Positions 1-10,254 of a stretch of 64,000 bases of DNA are shown here, one piece after another. Positions within the stretch are counted from its first letter, which is position 1, and each line of letters begins with the position of its first letter. The translations under genes were made by a program, and so were the position numbers. Source of the DNA: Cranoglanis bouderius (lineage: Eukaryota; Chordata; Actinopteri; Siluriformes; Cranoglanididae); assembly GCA_023630585.1 (NCBI GenBank), contig CM042565.1, positions 3,921,513 to 3,985,512 on the forward strand. The letters run 5' to 3'. The notes beneath the pieces are model-generated. The model searched no databases. It was not told the DNA's origin and saw only the letters and a program-made list of their open reading frames with translations.

Positions 1-45
1 GATTATTTTCTTATAACAGCACAGTTCTATGTTTTTTACTCCCTA
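1..45. repeat. Hairpin-repeat family, terminal fragment
   Basis: The window opens inside a copy of a dispersed repeat whose signature is GATTATTTTC then TATAACAGCA. The same signature recurs near 20.37, 29.99, 38.13, 49.19 and 51.45 kb, and its reverse complement near 20.31, 38.04, 42.80 and 60.39 kb. Identity rests on sequence matches within this window; the family name is not known to me. Confidence 0.6.
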
Positions 46-2225
46 CTTAATTCATACACAGCATGTGAAATCTTCTTTCTTTAGTTAAATTTAACAACGG
101 GAACAACCAATTGAAACCAATTCAAATTTGGGAAAAAAAAACAACAGTTTTTTAGAAGATAGCTGTCCTTATTTATGGTGCCTTTTGAATACATAAAGCA
201 AAGTATTAAACCAGGTTCTTGTGGATGTCCTAGAAGCCAGTAATTTTGACGTCTTTTTGTTCTGTAGCTCAGTCAGCATCTCTACTGGCTCTCAAGCTAT
301 GACCGATGCTCTGTGTGTGAGCAGTATCACTGTGCCCTGCTGATTGATGCTCATGGCTGAAAGGTTCTCCAGGGGCAGCCCACATAGAGCCATAATGGTG
401 GATGGGGATTTGTGGCTGTGAGGGTGATGGATGTAGGCTCATCGTGTGGCATGGCCTATGGCAAGGGCAAAGAAAGTGGCATGAACGAACCACAAAAGAG
501 GTCTCATTAAAGAAAACCAATAAGTACATCATACATGTTATGGTAAAAATATCTTTTAGAACCCAGATGGGTAAGATGGATTTCCTGTTGCGCACATGAT
601 GGATCCGTAGCCATTAAAGCCCGGAGCTGTGATCTGTGATCTAGGATTTGGCAAAACTGGCAGTAATGGATAGGTAATGGTTGAGAGCGATGATGTCATT
701 ATTATCGTCATCAGGCAAGGTGTTTGGGGCCACTGCAGCTATTCTGTCATCATCCAAATAATGGATTCTTTAAAAACACCAGAACATGCTAGATATGTAC
801 ATAAAGATAACAAGGAGGCCAATTAGCTCTCGAAACCAGATTCACAAAGTAAGAAAATATATATACTGGGCAACGAGTTCAAACAACATTGATTTCAAGT
901 TCTTGACTGGCTAGGAGTCCAAGGGAGTGTAATTGGTGCCGCTCTGAGGGTGGGAAGAACGACATTACTCTCTCCCCAGTCAATGAGAATATAGATGAGA
1001 GTATGAAAAGATGCACCTTCACCTGTCTTAGAGGTTTTGTCATGTTTTAACTCCAGCTTTCCCAGTTGGTAGCTGTGGTGTGAAAGGGGAGTGCTATAGC
1101 TAGTGGGTGGAAACTGGAAGAAACTTTGTTAAAATGAACTGAAAACCAAAATCTAGGAACTAGGGGAAATGTTACTATGATAAACCATGGATGTCTTTGC
1201 AACCAGACAGCATAAACCAAGACGAACATTCACTAGACTCCAGAATTATTGGCACACTTCATGAAAATCGACTGTACAAAATGTTGGAGAAAATAGGAGC
1301 AACTTCTTTTTCAATTAATATAAAAAATATTTTAAAGCACTTCCCAGTATAGCTGCAAGCAGCAATTAGCGGGTCCAAGCATCATAGTTGCAGCAATGTC
1401 TGTTTCATGAGCCAGTAATGGCAATTGATGACTATGCCCCATCATTGAACACGTGAATTTTGGGTCACATTGTACGATGTACAATTATGCCACACCTTCA
1501 CAGTAGCATCTTGGATATCTTGACATCATGCTGACCTGAGCAGGACGAGTGGGTATAGCTTTAGTACCTGTCAAAATGCACAAAATCTAAAATGGCTGAC
1601 TTCCTGTTGGGCGGAGTTAATGGATATGATCATGAAGTTTGTCTGTCTTAAGAAGACCCATATGGCGAAATTTTGTGCATTTAGATGACACTGGATTCCC
1701 ACAATGAAGAAAAATGTCACGGGGGTGCTATGGAGGCCCTGGGCCATGCCCAGGTCCAAGCTTTGGTTAGACCTTGATGGCCACCACTTCTGATTTTTGA
1801 AGTTTTGTGAGTTTTCGAGCATGCCAAGCATCTCAAAAAAAACAAACAAAAAAAAAACAGCAAAAAATGTCTGGAAAAAAATCCTAAGAGATACAGTCCC
1901 CTCTGAAAGGTCATGGAGGGAGAGATGTAATCCTCATTCTCAAGCATTTAATTAATTTTTTTTTTTTTTTTTTTTTTTGAGGAAATAAGGAATTTGAAAT
2001 GTTTTGCATGAAGATAGTGTCCAAGATCAACTGGACCTAATTATACATTATTATGCATTATTAGCAAAAGGTCAGGGGATTACATTGTGGATTTATTAAC
2101 TGAGTATTGTCATGTTTGTTGTGGTTTGTATGTTCTTTTGTTTCTCTAGTGGCCTTTTTGCCTCGTGTGGGAAAATGATGCTACATTGCACAATGCACAA
2201 ACAGGAACTGATGGAGGGTGGAGTG

Positions 2226-2227
<2 letters not shown>
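46..2227. other. Non-coding stretch, no gene seen
   Basis: No ORF here looks like a protein family. The stretch is AT-rich with homopolymer runs (poly-T at about 1957-1978). Bases 1350-1830 carry text of a kind often seen in fish interspersed repeats (AAAATGGCTGACTTCCTGTT near 1588), probably an old MITE or LTR fragment, but I could not find its ends. Confidence 0.5.

Positions 2228-2275
<48 letters not shown>
2228..2275. repeat. (TG)24 microsatellite
   Basis: Uninterrupted TG dinucleotide array. Apparent ORFs across it on both strands are repeat artefacts. Confidence 0.95.
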
Positions 2276-2276
<1 letters not shown>

Positions 2277-2694
2277 GAGATTGCAGAAAAAATACAGATG
2301 GGGAGAGGGGGCCAAAGGCTGTGAGAATGTAAAAAAAAAAGTGTCATTTTTTGTTAAAAAGGGAAAGTGCAGTAGTGCAGCTTCTCCTAGTCACTCATGA
2401 ACTCAAAATGAAAGCAATTTTGTTCCTATTAATATTAAATATACTACACCATACCAACATTTTCACCGTAAACAGCACAATATATTTAAACATTCGTATA
2501 AATTTTTTTTAAAATGTTCTAAAAAAATAAATAAAATAGAGTAGTTTTTCATCTAACAATGGCACTGATGCAAAACTTGCCTTCAAGCCACAAAATTAAA
2601 ACCAAACAGAACAGAATACAGAAGGAAAAGAATGTAATAAACCAATCAGGGCGTAACCCAGGAACCAGAGAATAAATATAGACTTTATGATGCT

Positions 2695-2945
2695 ATTCAT
2701 CTTTAAATGAAGCGAACTGTTTGGAAGGGTTGCACGAAAGAAGCTCTTTGTCTCTCACTAAATGCAGCACTTAAACTTCAGCAAGCCTCAGTGAACCACT
2801 GGAGTTAGACTCATGTGCTGTGGTCAGATGTGCCCAAAATCAAACTTCTGGCAGTGAAGACCTATGAAATGTTTGGCAAATGGGGACTGTGTGCAAAGAA
2901 AAATCCCAGATCCACTGTACAATATGGTGGTGCATCATTAAATTG
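2695..2945 (+). pseudogene. Tc1-like transposase relic
   Basis: A + strand frame through this stretch reads as the middle of a Tc1/mariner transposase. A helix-rich part ends in VNHW, then a stop, then VLWSDVPKI, where WSD (2821-2829) is the usual place of the first catalytic aspartate, then STVQYGG, matching the block that follows in Tc1 proteins. The frame has an in-frame stop just before the WSD motif, and I see neither terminal inverted repeats nor the SPDLNPIE block. It is an old, dead internal fragment. The family call rests on motif order only. Confidence 0.6.
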
Positions 2946-3696
2946 ATAGCATCAGTATTTATACTAGTTTTAACCAGCTTCTCTGTTGATCTTCTGTTAA
3001 TGCTGCTGTAAGCCTCCGCTGCAAAGCCCTATTAATATTAAGCACACAGCTCCTCAAATCCTTATCACACTCAGTTTTCACAAATAGAGTTCCATATTGG
3101 AGTAATTAATACTAAAACAAACATTTTTTTTCTAACATAAACTATACCTGAGCTTTTAATATTTCTGTGTATTAAATTTGATATTTTAAAAAGATGGCAC
3201 CATATAAAAGCATGATGCACGTAACTGGTAATTCATTTGACAGTGTGTATAGTAAGAGCTTCTTGCTTGTTGAGTGCTGGTGTTTGTGTGTGTGTGTGTG
3301 TGTTTAATTGTTTTTTAGGTACCTGAATCATGAAACTTGTGCTGCTGGATCAGATGGAAATTTTTCTCCTTAAGGAAAATATCCATGCAAATTACCTTCA
3401 GTTTCTTTCCCCCAACAAACTTAGCTGTGGTCTAATTTTGCTTTCACCCAGAAAGTTTTCAATGCGTGTGATTTCCCAGGAAGATGCTGCCTCACGTGCT
3501 GGAACAAAAGTTACTACTTGTTGTATTTATTTATTATTATTTTTCTCCCTTTTCATATTAAATCACAATATGATGCTTTGGAAGAGTCTGAAAATCTAAA
3601 AATGTGGTTGCTAAGAAAATATATAAAGTAAATATATTTCATTAAAATAAAGGGCCCTTGATAACCATTATACAGTGTATAAAGTTTATATTCACT
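2946..3696. other. Non-coding stretch, no gene seen
   Basis: AT-rich sequence with a short TG run near 3285-3303. An 89-codon open stretch at 3330-3599 has no recognisable motif and low-complexity ends, so I do not call it a gene. Confidence 0.5.
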
Positions 3697-3698
3697 TA

Positions 3699-4138
3699 CA
3701 GTGGGTATAGAAAAGAATCCCGGAGTTCTTTTGACAGTGCCTTGCCACCCATAGTTGATTGTTTGCTTCAGTTGCACTACAAAATGCTCCAGGAAAGCTC
3801 TTTTCATGCTGAGCTAACCAAAATGACCTCAGCTGATCACAATTGAAAGTCAAATGGCTTTGTGTGCCCCTGAGAAGGTGATTAGCTACACCTTATTGAG
3901 TTTACAAGTAATTTTTAGGAGGGGGGGGGTGATCCTTTTTCCAACTCAGTGATTCTGGTTTTTAATTTATTTTTATTTTTTTCTGACATGTTGGTGTTAT
4001 ATCTTTCACTTGGATGTTATAAGTTGCACTGAGTAAATTCAGCTGGATAAAACAAAAACTGTGTCCGTCTTCATTTCAGGCTGAAAAGCAACAAAATGTG
4101 ATTATTTTAAAGGGGGTGATTCTTTTCTATACCCACTG
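3699..4138. mobile_element. Tc1/mariner-type MITE with TIRs
   Basis: A 440-bp element begins CAGTGGGTATAGAAAAGAATC and ends with the inverted copy GATTCTTTTCTATACCCACTG. It is flanked on both sides by TA (3697-3698 and 4139-4140), the target-site duplication of the Tc1/mariner superfamily. It has no transposase ORF, so it is non-autonomous. Its right edge abuts a copy of the hairpin-repeat family. Confidence 0.9.
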
Positions 4139-4149
4139 TATATCCCAGT

Positions 4150-4655
4150 GCCGTTGAAATCTTGGGTCTGATTGGTCAGAAAGCAATGATTCATTTTCTA
4201 TAACAGTAGCGTTAAAAGTAGCGGTTTATATTAATGCCCTCATTTCTATAGTAACAGCTCATCCACAGGGACTTGTATGGTGGGCGCTCCGTATAATCTA
4301 AACCTAAAGATAAACAGATAAAAAGACAAATGCGGTTTCTCAGTAACATGACAAACTGCATTGAATTATTAACCACTATTAAATAGCTGCCTTAATGTAA
4401 GTGATAATATGATACATGAACTAATTTGTCTTGTTGACGAGATATTCACAATGTTAAATGAAACTATAAATGGTTAAAAGTATAACGTGTTTTATATTAA
4501 TACATTTAAAAAGGGTAAGCGTTGTCAGACTACTGCAGTGTAAGAAGAATAAAAATACGTCAGGAAGTGATGCTAGGAAAACGATCAGCTTTGGGATGGT
4601 AATAGTAAGACGTCATGTCGGGGCCGCATCACACCATCTGATTGGTGATTAATGT
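4150..4655. repeat. Hairpin-repeat family, long copy
   Basis: A diverged long copy of the dispersed repeat. It starts with CTGATTGGTCAGAAAG and TTTTCTATAACAG, then shares TATAGTAACA, CTCATCCACAGGGACTTGTA and ATAATCTAAACC with the copy at 29.4-29.6 kb. Later it has ACTATAAATGGTTAAAAG, shared with copies near 20.4 and 48.6 kb, and GCCGCATCACACCA at the right end. No coding capacity is seen. It lines up fragments that look unrelated elsewhere in the window. Confidence 0.65.
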
Positions 4656-5236
4656 CTTGTACCATACCAATGATATCTCAGAAAAGTGTATTGCGTAATC
4701 ATTTATCACAATATCAATATCATACTGATATATCGCCCAGCCCTAGTATGCGCTTGTATTCTTGTATTTTAATATACTAAAAACTGCAGTTTACAGTAGC
4801 TTTGTGTACTTTCATGCACGTTATTCTTTATCCTGCGACAAAAGAAACACAACGAAAGGACATTTTCCAGACGATGCCAGTCCACACCTGTATTAGACAT
4901 TCCTCATCCCTCTAGCACGTCTGCTTCTGAAATGAAATCATCGAGCATGCGAGGACGGGTCAGACCCTAGAGCGGGCGTGGAGATGTCATAAATTTTTCA
5001 GGGCTTGTAGAAACCAGTGCTTAATGGCTGATAAATGTGTAATGTCGAGTTTTTATTATAGTTACAGAACAATCTGGCTGTTAACTGTAGTAGCTACAGT
5101 AGTTGACATCGGTCCTAGGAGAGACCCATGTGGAATCCCTGCTGTCTTGTTGGAGTGAATGGCTTCAAGCTGAAGAAGAGGTGGACACTGATTGGGATAA
5201 TCTTGTTTAAGCAGTTTTAAGAATTACCCTACAGTT

Positions 5237-5238
<2 letters not shown>
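4656..5238. other. Non-coding stretch with repeat-like start
   Basis: The first 90 bp (TATCACAATATCAATATCAT ending in CAGCCCTAG) resemble a fish repeat tail. The remainder is unique-looking, with no gene recognised. A few CpG-containing bases around 4915-4985 are not dense enough to call an island. Confidence 0.4.
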
Positions 5239-5301
<63 letters not shown>

Positions 5302-5363
5302 TGCGCACACACTTCTGGCTCAAGGTGTGAATGTTATGCACAATGAGACATGAGAGCAAATCT

Positions 5364-5397
<34 letters not shown>
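5239..5397. repeat. Paired (GT)30 and (CA)16 microsatellites
   Basis: A GT array at 5239-5298 is followed 67 bp later by a CA array at 5366-5397. The two arrays are complementary and could fold into a long imperfect hairpin. No gene lies here. Confidence 0.9.
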
Positions 5398-5401
<4 letters not shown>

Positions 5402-5837
5402 GATTTTGAAAAATGATTATTTAATTATTAAAACAGATGCATAAATAATAGATTTTGAAATGCATCTTAGCACACTAGTATTATTCAGTCTTAGCTAAAG
5501 AACATTGATTATTAATTCACGCTCATGGGTTTGCATATTTAAGTGTTAAGAGTTATTATCATAAATAATAATGACATTTCACATAACAAATCTCCAGTTA
5601 TGTAGCGATACCGGTCTTCATGACTAAAGACTAATGCACAGTACATAATCAAGCTTTAATAAACAAATAACAAGATGTTAATTAACATCTTATACGTGTC
5701 ACCACCTTTCTCTCGTTCTCTATTTATCTTCTGTTATCCTCTTTTCCTCTGTATAATTTATAAAGTATACTCACTCTCTCCTCCTCCTCTCTCTTCTCTC
5801 TCTCATCCCTGTGTCTGTATTCTTAGTTGGACTTTGA

Positions 5838-5850
5838 CTCTCTCTCTCTT

Positions 5851-5887
<37 letters not shown>

Positions 5888-5978
5888 GCTGGTATTGTGT
5901 GTCTGCACAGCTCATATTTAATTCATGTTTAGAAAGGTTCCCGAATGGAGGGTTTGGCAGAGCCTGCAAGCACATAGT

Positions 5979-6031
<53 letters not shown>
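5838..6031. repeat. (TC)n and (CA)n microsatellites
   Basis: A TC-rich array with scattered extra T bases (5838-5888) is followed by a CA array (5981-6031). Apparent ORFs here encode only alternating-residue repeats and are rejected as genes. Confidence 0.9.
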
Positions 6032-6033
<2 letters not shown>

Positions 6034-6949
6034 TGTAAACAACCATGAAAAGACTCCTAGCCACCTGTCATTAGTTTTCTCGGCTCTGTCTTCCTCTTCT
6101 TCTCTCTCGCTCTCTCTCTCTCTCCATTATATAACCCATAATCAGCTGTTCTGGCATCTCTGATAGCCACAGTGCCCTTCAGAGCCTGACGCACAGATCA
6201 TGACTGGATTGTGTCTCCTGTGTCCACGGCTGTGCCGAGACAGATGTATGTCTCTGGATTTCTGAAAGAAGGAACACTCTGTTGTAGAACCTTTAAAGAA
6301 TCCACCAAATGGACAAGCTGAAGAACCCTTTAACATTTACTAAAAGCACAACTGTGGATGCCAGGTTACATGGCTCAGCACATACTCACCCACTCCATAG
6401 GGAGTTTCATTTTGATCTACGTCACCGATTACTGAAGTTCTACAGGAGAGATAGCGTCTGTATGGAGAAAAGGAAAAATGAAGAAAAGATAAGAAACCGA
6501 AGAGAACTGACATTGGACCTGCAGAGAGAAATTGAGACGCGTTCATGGAAGGTGAAATGCAAATAGAATTTGGAGAGGCAAGAAGAAGGAAAACAACAAA
6601 GAAATGCAAACACCGAAAGTGAGCTCAGCGGCACATATTGAGCCTTATAATAAATGAGCAACTCTTAAGAGTCAACTCCCACTCTAAGTAGGTAGAAAAA
6701 TATAGGTTTATACATAATGAATAAAATGATACTGTTGTCAGAAAATAATCAACAATGACACTGTGTGATCACAGCAATTTGCTGGCAATTAGATTTTTTG
6801 TTAAAGATGACACATCATTCTTTTTATTAGTTTATACTTACATTAAATATTATTACTTACATTATAGCAGCTAGCCGTTTCCTCACCAGTGTCACAAATT
6901 CCTGCTTTCAGCAAACATCCCAGTTTTAGCACGGCAAGTGCTGCTTGCG
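6032..6949. other. Non-coding stretch, no gene seen
   Basis: Contains a short TC run at 6106-6124. An 85-codon open frame at 6309-6566 is rich in Arg/Lys/Glu but has no family resemblance or splice context. I see nothing else that can be named. Confidence 0.4.
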
Positions 6950-7380
6950 AGTCATGTTTTGTGTTTTTCGTACTCCATATGCTTTTGTTTATTATTAGTA
7001 TGATCCTTTGTTTCTGTTTTAGTCCTGTCTTAGGCCCTGCCCTATTATTGGTCTGTTACTGATTGTGTTCACCTGTTCTGTGTTTGATTCCTAATTATTT
7101 TGCACTTTTATCTCCTTTGTGTGCCACTGTTTGTCTCCTTGAATATTTCATGCTTCACCAAGATATAGTTTCCTGTGTTGTAGTTCCTCATTATTTTGAC
7201 CCAAGCATGTGTATTAGTTTAGTATGTATTTAGATATGACTTTGACAACCCTGTCTGTCTCTATACATTGATCCTTGTATCTTCCATGATCCATGATTCT
7301 TGGACTCCTCATAATACTTGTACATGTACATGTACAACCATTCTGTCTTTTTCTCCTGGCTCTTGAAGTGAATAAAACAC
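6950..7380 (+). repeat. LTR-like interspersed repeat, copy 1
   Basis: Shares a text pattern with 41340-41740: a T-rich start with TTTTGTTT, then a TAGTCCT ... GGCC ... CCTGTC/CCCTAT segment, ATTGGT, GATTGTGT and CACCTG or CATCTG, ending with a polyadenylation-like signal (GAATAAAACA at about 7370-7379). Such T-rich blocks with a final AATAAA are common for LTRs of fish retrotransposons. Termini and target duplication were not found, so class is uncertain. Confidence 0.4.
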
Positions 7381-9542
7381 AAAAACGCAGTCATTGTCAT
7401 TTTCCACAGAATGCTGAAACCTTTCCAGTGTTGGAAAATGTAAAGTCACTGCTTTACACGTGACTGTTACAAAGCACTGACACTGGAGATTCCTTCCCGA
7501 AATGCTTTATATGTCTCTCCACAGAAAGGTTCATCCTATTAACAATTACACACGTTTTATTATTATAATTTTTTTTAAAAAGGTAGAACGTTCACCATAC
7601 AAGTCATTGTGAATTAGTTGTTACTATAGAAGTTATAACACAATAATAAACAGCGGTTTACATTAGTGGTAGAAAATATTTTAATACCTTAAAGTCTTTC
7701 AGTAACTGAAAATGTGTGTAGTTACGATAGAGAGGAAGTCTGGAACCACGCATTTGTTAAATATCAAACTGAATTTCTCAGTTAAAAAAAAACAAACAAC
7801 TTCTGTTAAAAAATGATGTCGCTCACGTGTTTAGTGTATGAATAAACATCACTGAGAGTCAGTCCATTTAGAAAAGATGTAATTGAGGGTTTTCAGGGAA
7901 ATAAAGCTTTGAAAATGATTGAATATACAGGCAGACATTTATTTATTTGGCAGATGCTTTTTATCCAAAGTGCTTTACAAATGAGGCAGAATCCAAGAAA
8001 CAATCCGTCAAACAACAAATGAATAGATAAAAAGAAAAATGGAGTATAATAACTCTGTCATGTTGCACAGCAGCTATTGCAGGGAAAGAATAGAAGGAAA
8101 ATATGCATGCATAAGCGTGGGTTTAAGTATGAGTAAATCACACATCATTTTCAGAGAAGCGAGTGTCAGAAAATGAAAAAGGAACGGTGTACATGCTGTA
8201 GCAGTGACTGTAAATGTACATAAAGAAAGAGTGGGTTGTTATGCTGAACAAAGTCTGGCACTGCCCAGCAGATGAGATGTTAGACATGAAGGAACCCTTT
8301 AAATCTAAGGGTTTAAAGATGAAATGAGAAATCAGATGAGAAAAGCAGAGAAAGAAAGAGGTAGGTGTGAGAGATAGAAAAGAGTCATTTCCTTTCTCAG
8401 CGAAGTTTCACTTCCCTTTGCAGGTCTGTTGCAGTTGCACAGTTCTGAATGTCATGTGATATACATTCTGCTATTTTCGTTATATTAAAGATAACATTGC
8501 AGTGTTGTTACTCTGACTACAGTGGTTGTAGCCTCATGTTTCAGTACTGTTTGTAATCTGATATGATTTATTTCCGCTCACAACTTGGAGGTGTGTATCA
8601 ACTACATCACAAGAGCATGCACAATGCAGAGAAAGAGGAGAAATGTGCAAAAAAAAAAAAAAGAAGAAGAAGAAGAATGCAGAAGTCCAATGTAGATGAA
8701 GTAATTTAACTGCAAATGTTCTTTTGAGTATGTATAGAGTATCTGTGTCCGTTTAGTGCGCTGGATATCTTATTATTTATTTAAATAAAACTACAACAAC
8801 AACAACCCAGATGGAGAAATGGCAGCACTGTCAGCATGGTGTGAATTCTGTCTCTGACAGTTCCTCAACCTCAGCTACATCACTCCAGTTCATCTATGTG
8901 CATGGGACTGTTTTTTAAATCCTGCTCACACAGTTGATATTTTTGTTTTCATCAATCTAAATTTGGGTCTAATTTAAAAGTTATAAATAAACTCGTAACC
9001 TAATTTAAACCATTGCTTTAAACCACTTTTTCATCTAAAAAAAAAAAAAAAAACAGCATGCAAAACAAACATGAATGACGTTCACCTGGTGGAAAAAATT
9101 AGTTCACCGAAGGGGAAAGGACATGAAAAACATTTGCTTCCATTATTGGTTACTTTCACTTCACATGGATTTTATCCATTCAATTTTGTGAGTCAGTAGA
9201 AAACAAGAAAGTCTGTAGTCTGTTTTGTTTGTAAAACAATGGACGATTTGCTTATTATTAATTAGCAGTCACACCAAAAGTTACCTCACTGTTTTTGTTT
9301 TTGTTTTTTTTGTTTTTTTTTTACTATCGCTTGGTGCACACCTGAACAAAGCTAGCTAGCTATCAGTTAACTAACAGCGAATATGTTTCACTACTGTTGT
9401 AGACAGTCAATTATCATTTAATATGATATGGATTGGACTGCAGACCAGACTGCACTCATGCACGCATTTTTGTAAACATGGTTACCAGGTCACATCTAAA
9501 TTTCCAGCTCAACTTAATTAAAAAAAAGAAAGAAAAAAAATA
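7381..9542. other. Non-coding stretch with old repeat fragments
   Basis: No gene is recognised. Bases 7590-7680 (TTGTTACTATAGAAGTTATAAC) look like a decayed hairpin-family fragment. Bases 7938-7990 (TTTGGCAGATGC and TTTATCCAAAGTGCTTTACA) match, in reverse, the conserved tail of fish tRNA-derived SINEs. Poly-A tracts occur at 8649-8662 and 9039-9053, and a poly-T stretch at 9296-9322. Confidence 0.45.
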
Positions 9543-9547
9543 CACAC

Positions 9548-10235
9548 TGTTACGATACCAGAAGCAGGCTGGACACAGTTGCGGTCAAAAACTTCGTCAC
9601 TTTATTCAGCATACATGTGAAAAGGACACAGGGTAAACAACAGGTTTTTAGAAGGCTTCGAGTCTTCGCAGGATATTGTAGCAGAGCTTGTACACACTCT
9701 CAAAAGTAGTAGCGCTAGCAGTACAAAAAACACACACTTAACCACGGAAGGAAAAAACGAACAAAAACAGCATCCAGCAATGAACCCTTACAACAAAATA
9801 GTGGTAATTACAAAAGGTGTGCAAACTATTAGCGCTAACAGAAAATCAAACACTTGTGCTAGTAAACCTATCACCGAGATGTGAAAAAATAGGAAGAGGG
9901 CTTGAGAGGAAATCGGAATCCAGGGTACTTAGCTTAATGTCAAATGCCGTGAGAATCAGTCCAGGTTGCAGTAGCTCAGTAAGGTTAGATTTGGGAAAAA
10001 ACAAACAATACTTCGCGTTAGACCTGTAACACAAAAGTCCTTAAATAACGTGTTAGTGAAATAGAAGACAGGTGCGCGGGATTAGAACGAGGGTGATTGT
10101 GACCGAGGTAGTGTGTGGGTGTTGTAGTCCCTGGCGGCCATGTTTGTAGGCCGCCGAGCTTGCTGGGAAGTGTAGTGTGGAGTGTGTGGATAAGAGTTCT
10201 GGGAATTGAAGTCGCGCTTCTTGCGCGACCTAACA
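9548..10235 (-). repeat. Gypsy 3' LTR
   Basis: 688 bp, identical base for base to 14478-15165 by line-by-line reading. On the element strand it begins TGTTAGGTCG and ends ATCGTAACA. It holds the AATAAA polyadenylation signal at 9601-9606 (reverse strand), about 53 nt before the LTR end. Confidence 0.96.
10211..10229 (-). other. Perfect 7-bp stem hairpin at LTR edge
   Basis: GTCGCGC and GCGCGAC are separated by five bases, just inside the U3 end of the LTR. The same hairpin is in the other LTR at 15141-15159. It could be a sub-terminal signal for the integrase or a promoter element; function is inferred only. Confidence 0.5.
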
Positions 10236-10254
10236 GAGCCCCCCCCCAAAGGGC
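10236..10254 (-). promoter_or_regulatory. Polypurine tract (plus-strand primer)
   Basis: On the element strand, the bases directly upstream of the 3' LTR read TTTGGGGGGGGG then CTC before TGTTAGG. A G-rich purine run at this position is where retrotransposons prime plus-strand DNA. The gag-pol stop codon TGA (10255-10257) directly abuts it, so there is essentially no 3' untranslated spacer. Confidence 0.8.

Noticed and set aside
5823..6048. Open frames on both strands rich in Ser-Leu, His-Thr or Cys-Val
   Set aside because: These are translations of TC and CA microsatellites.
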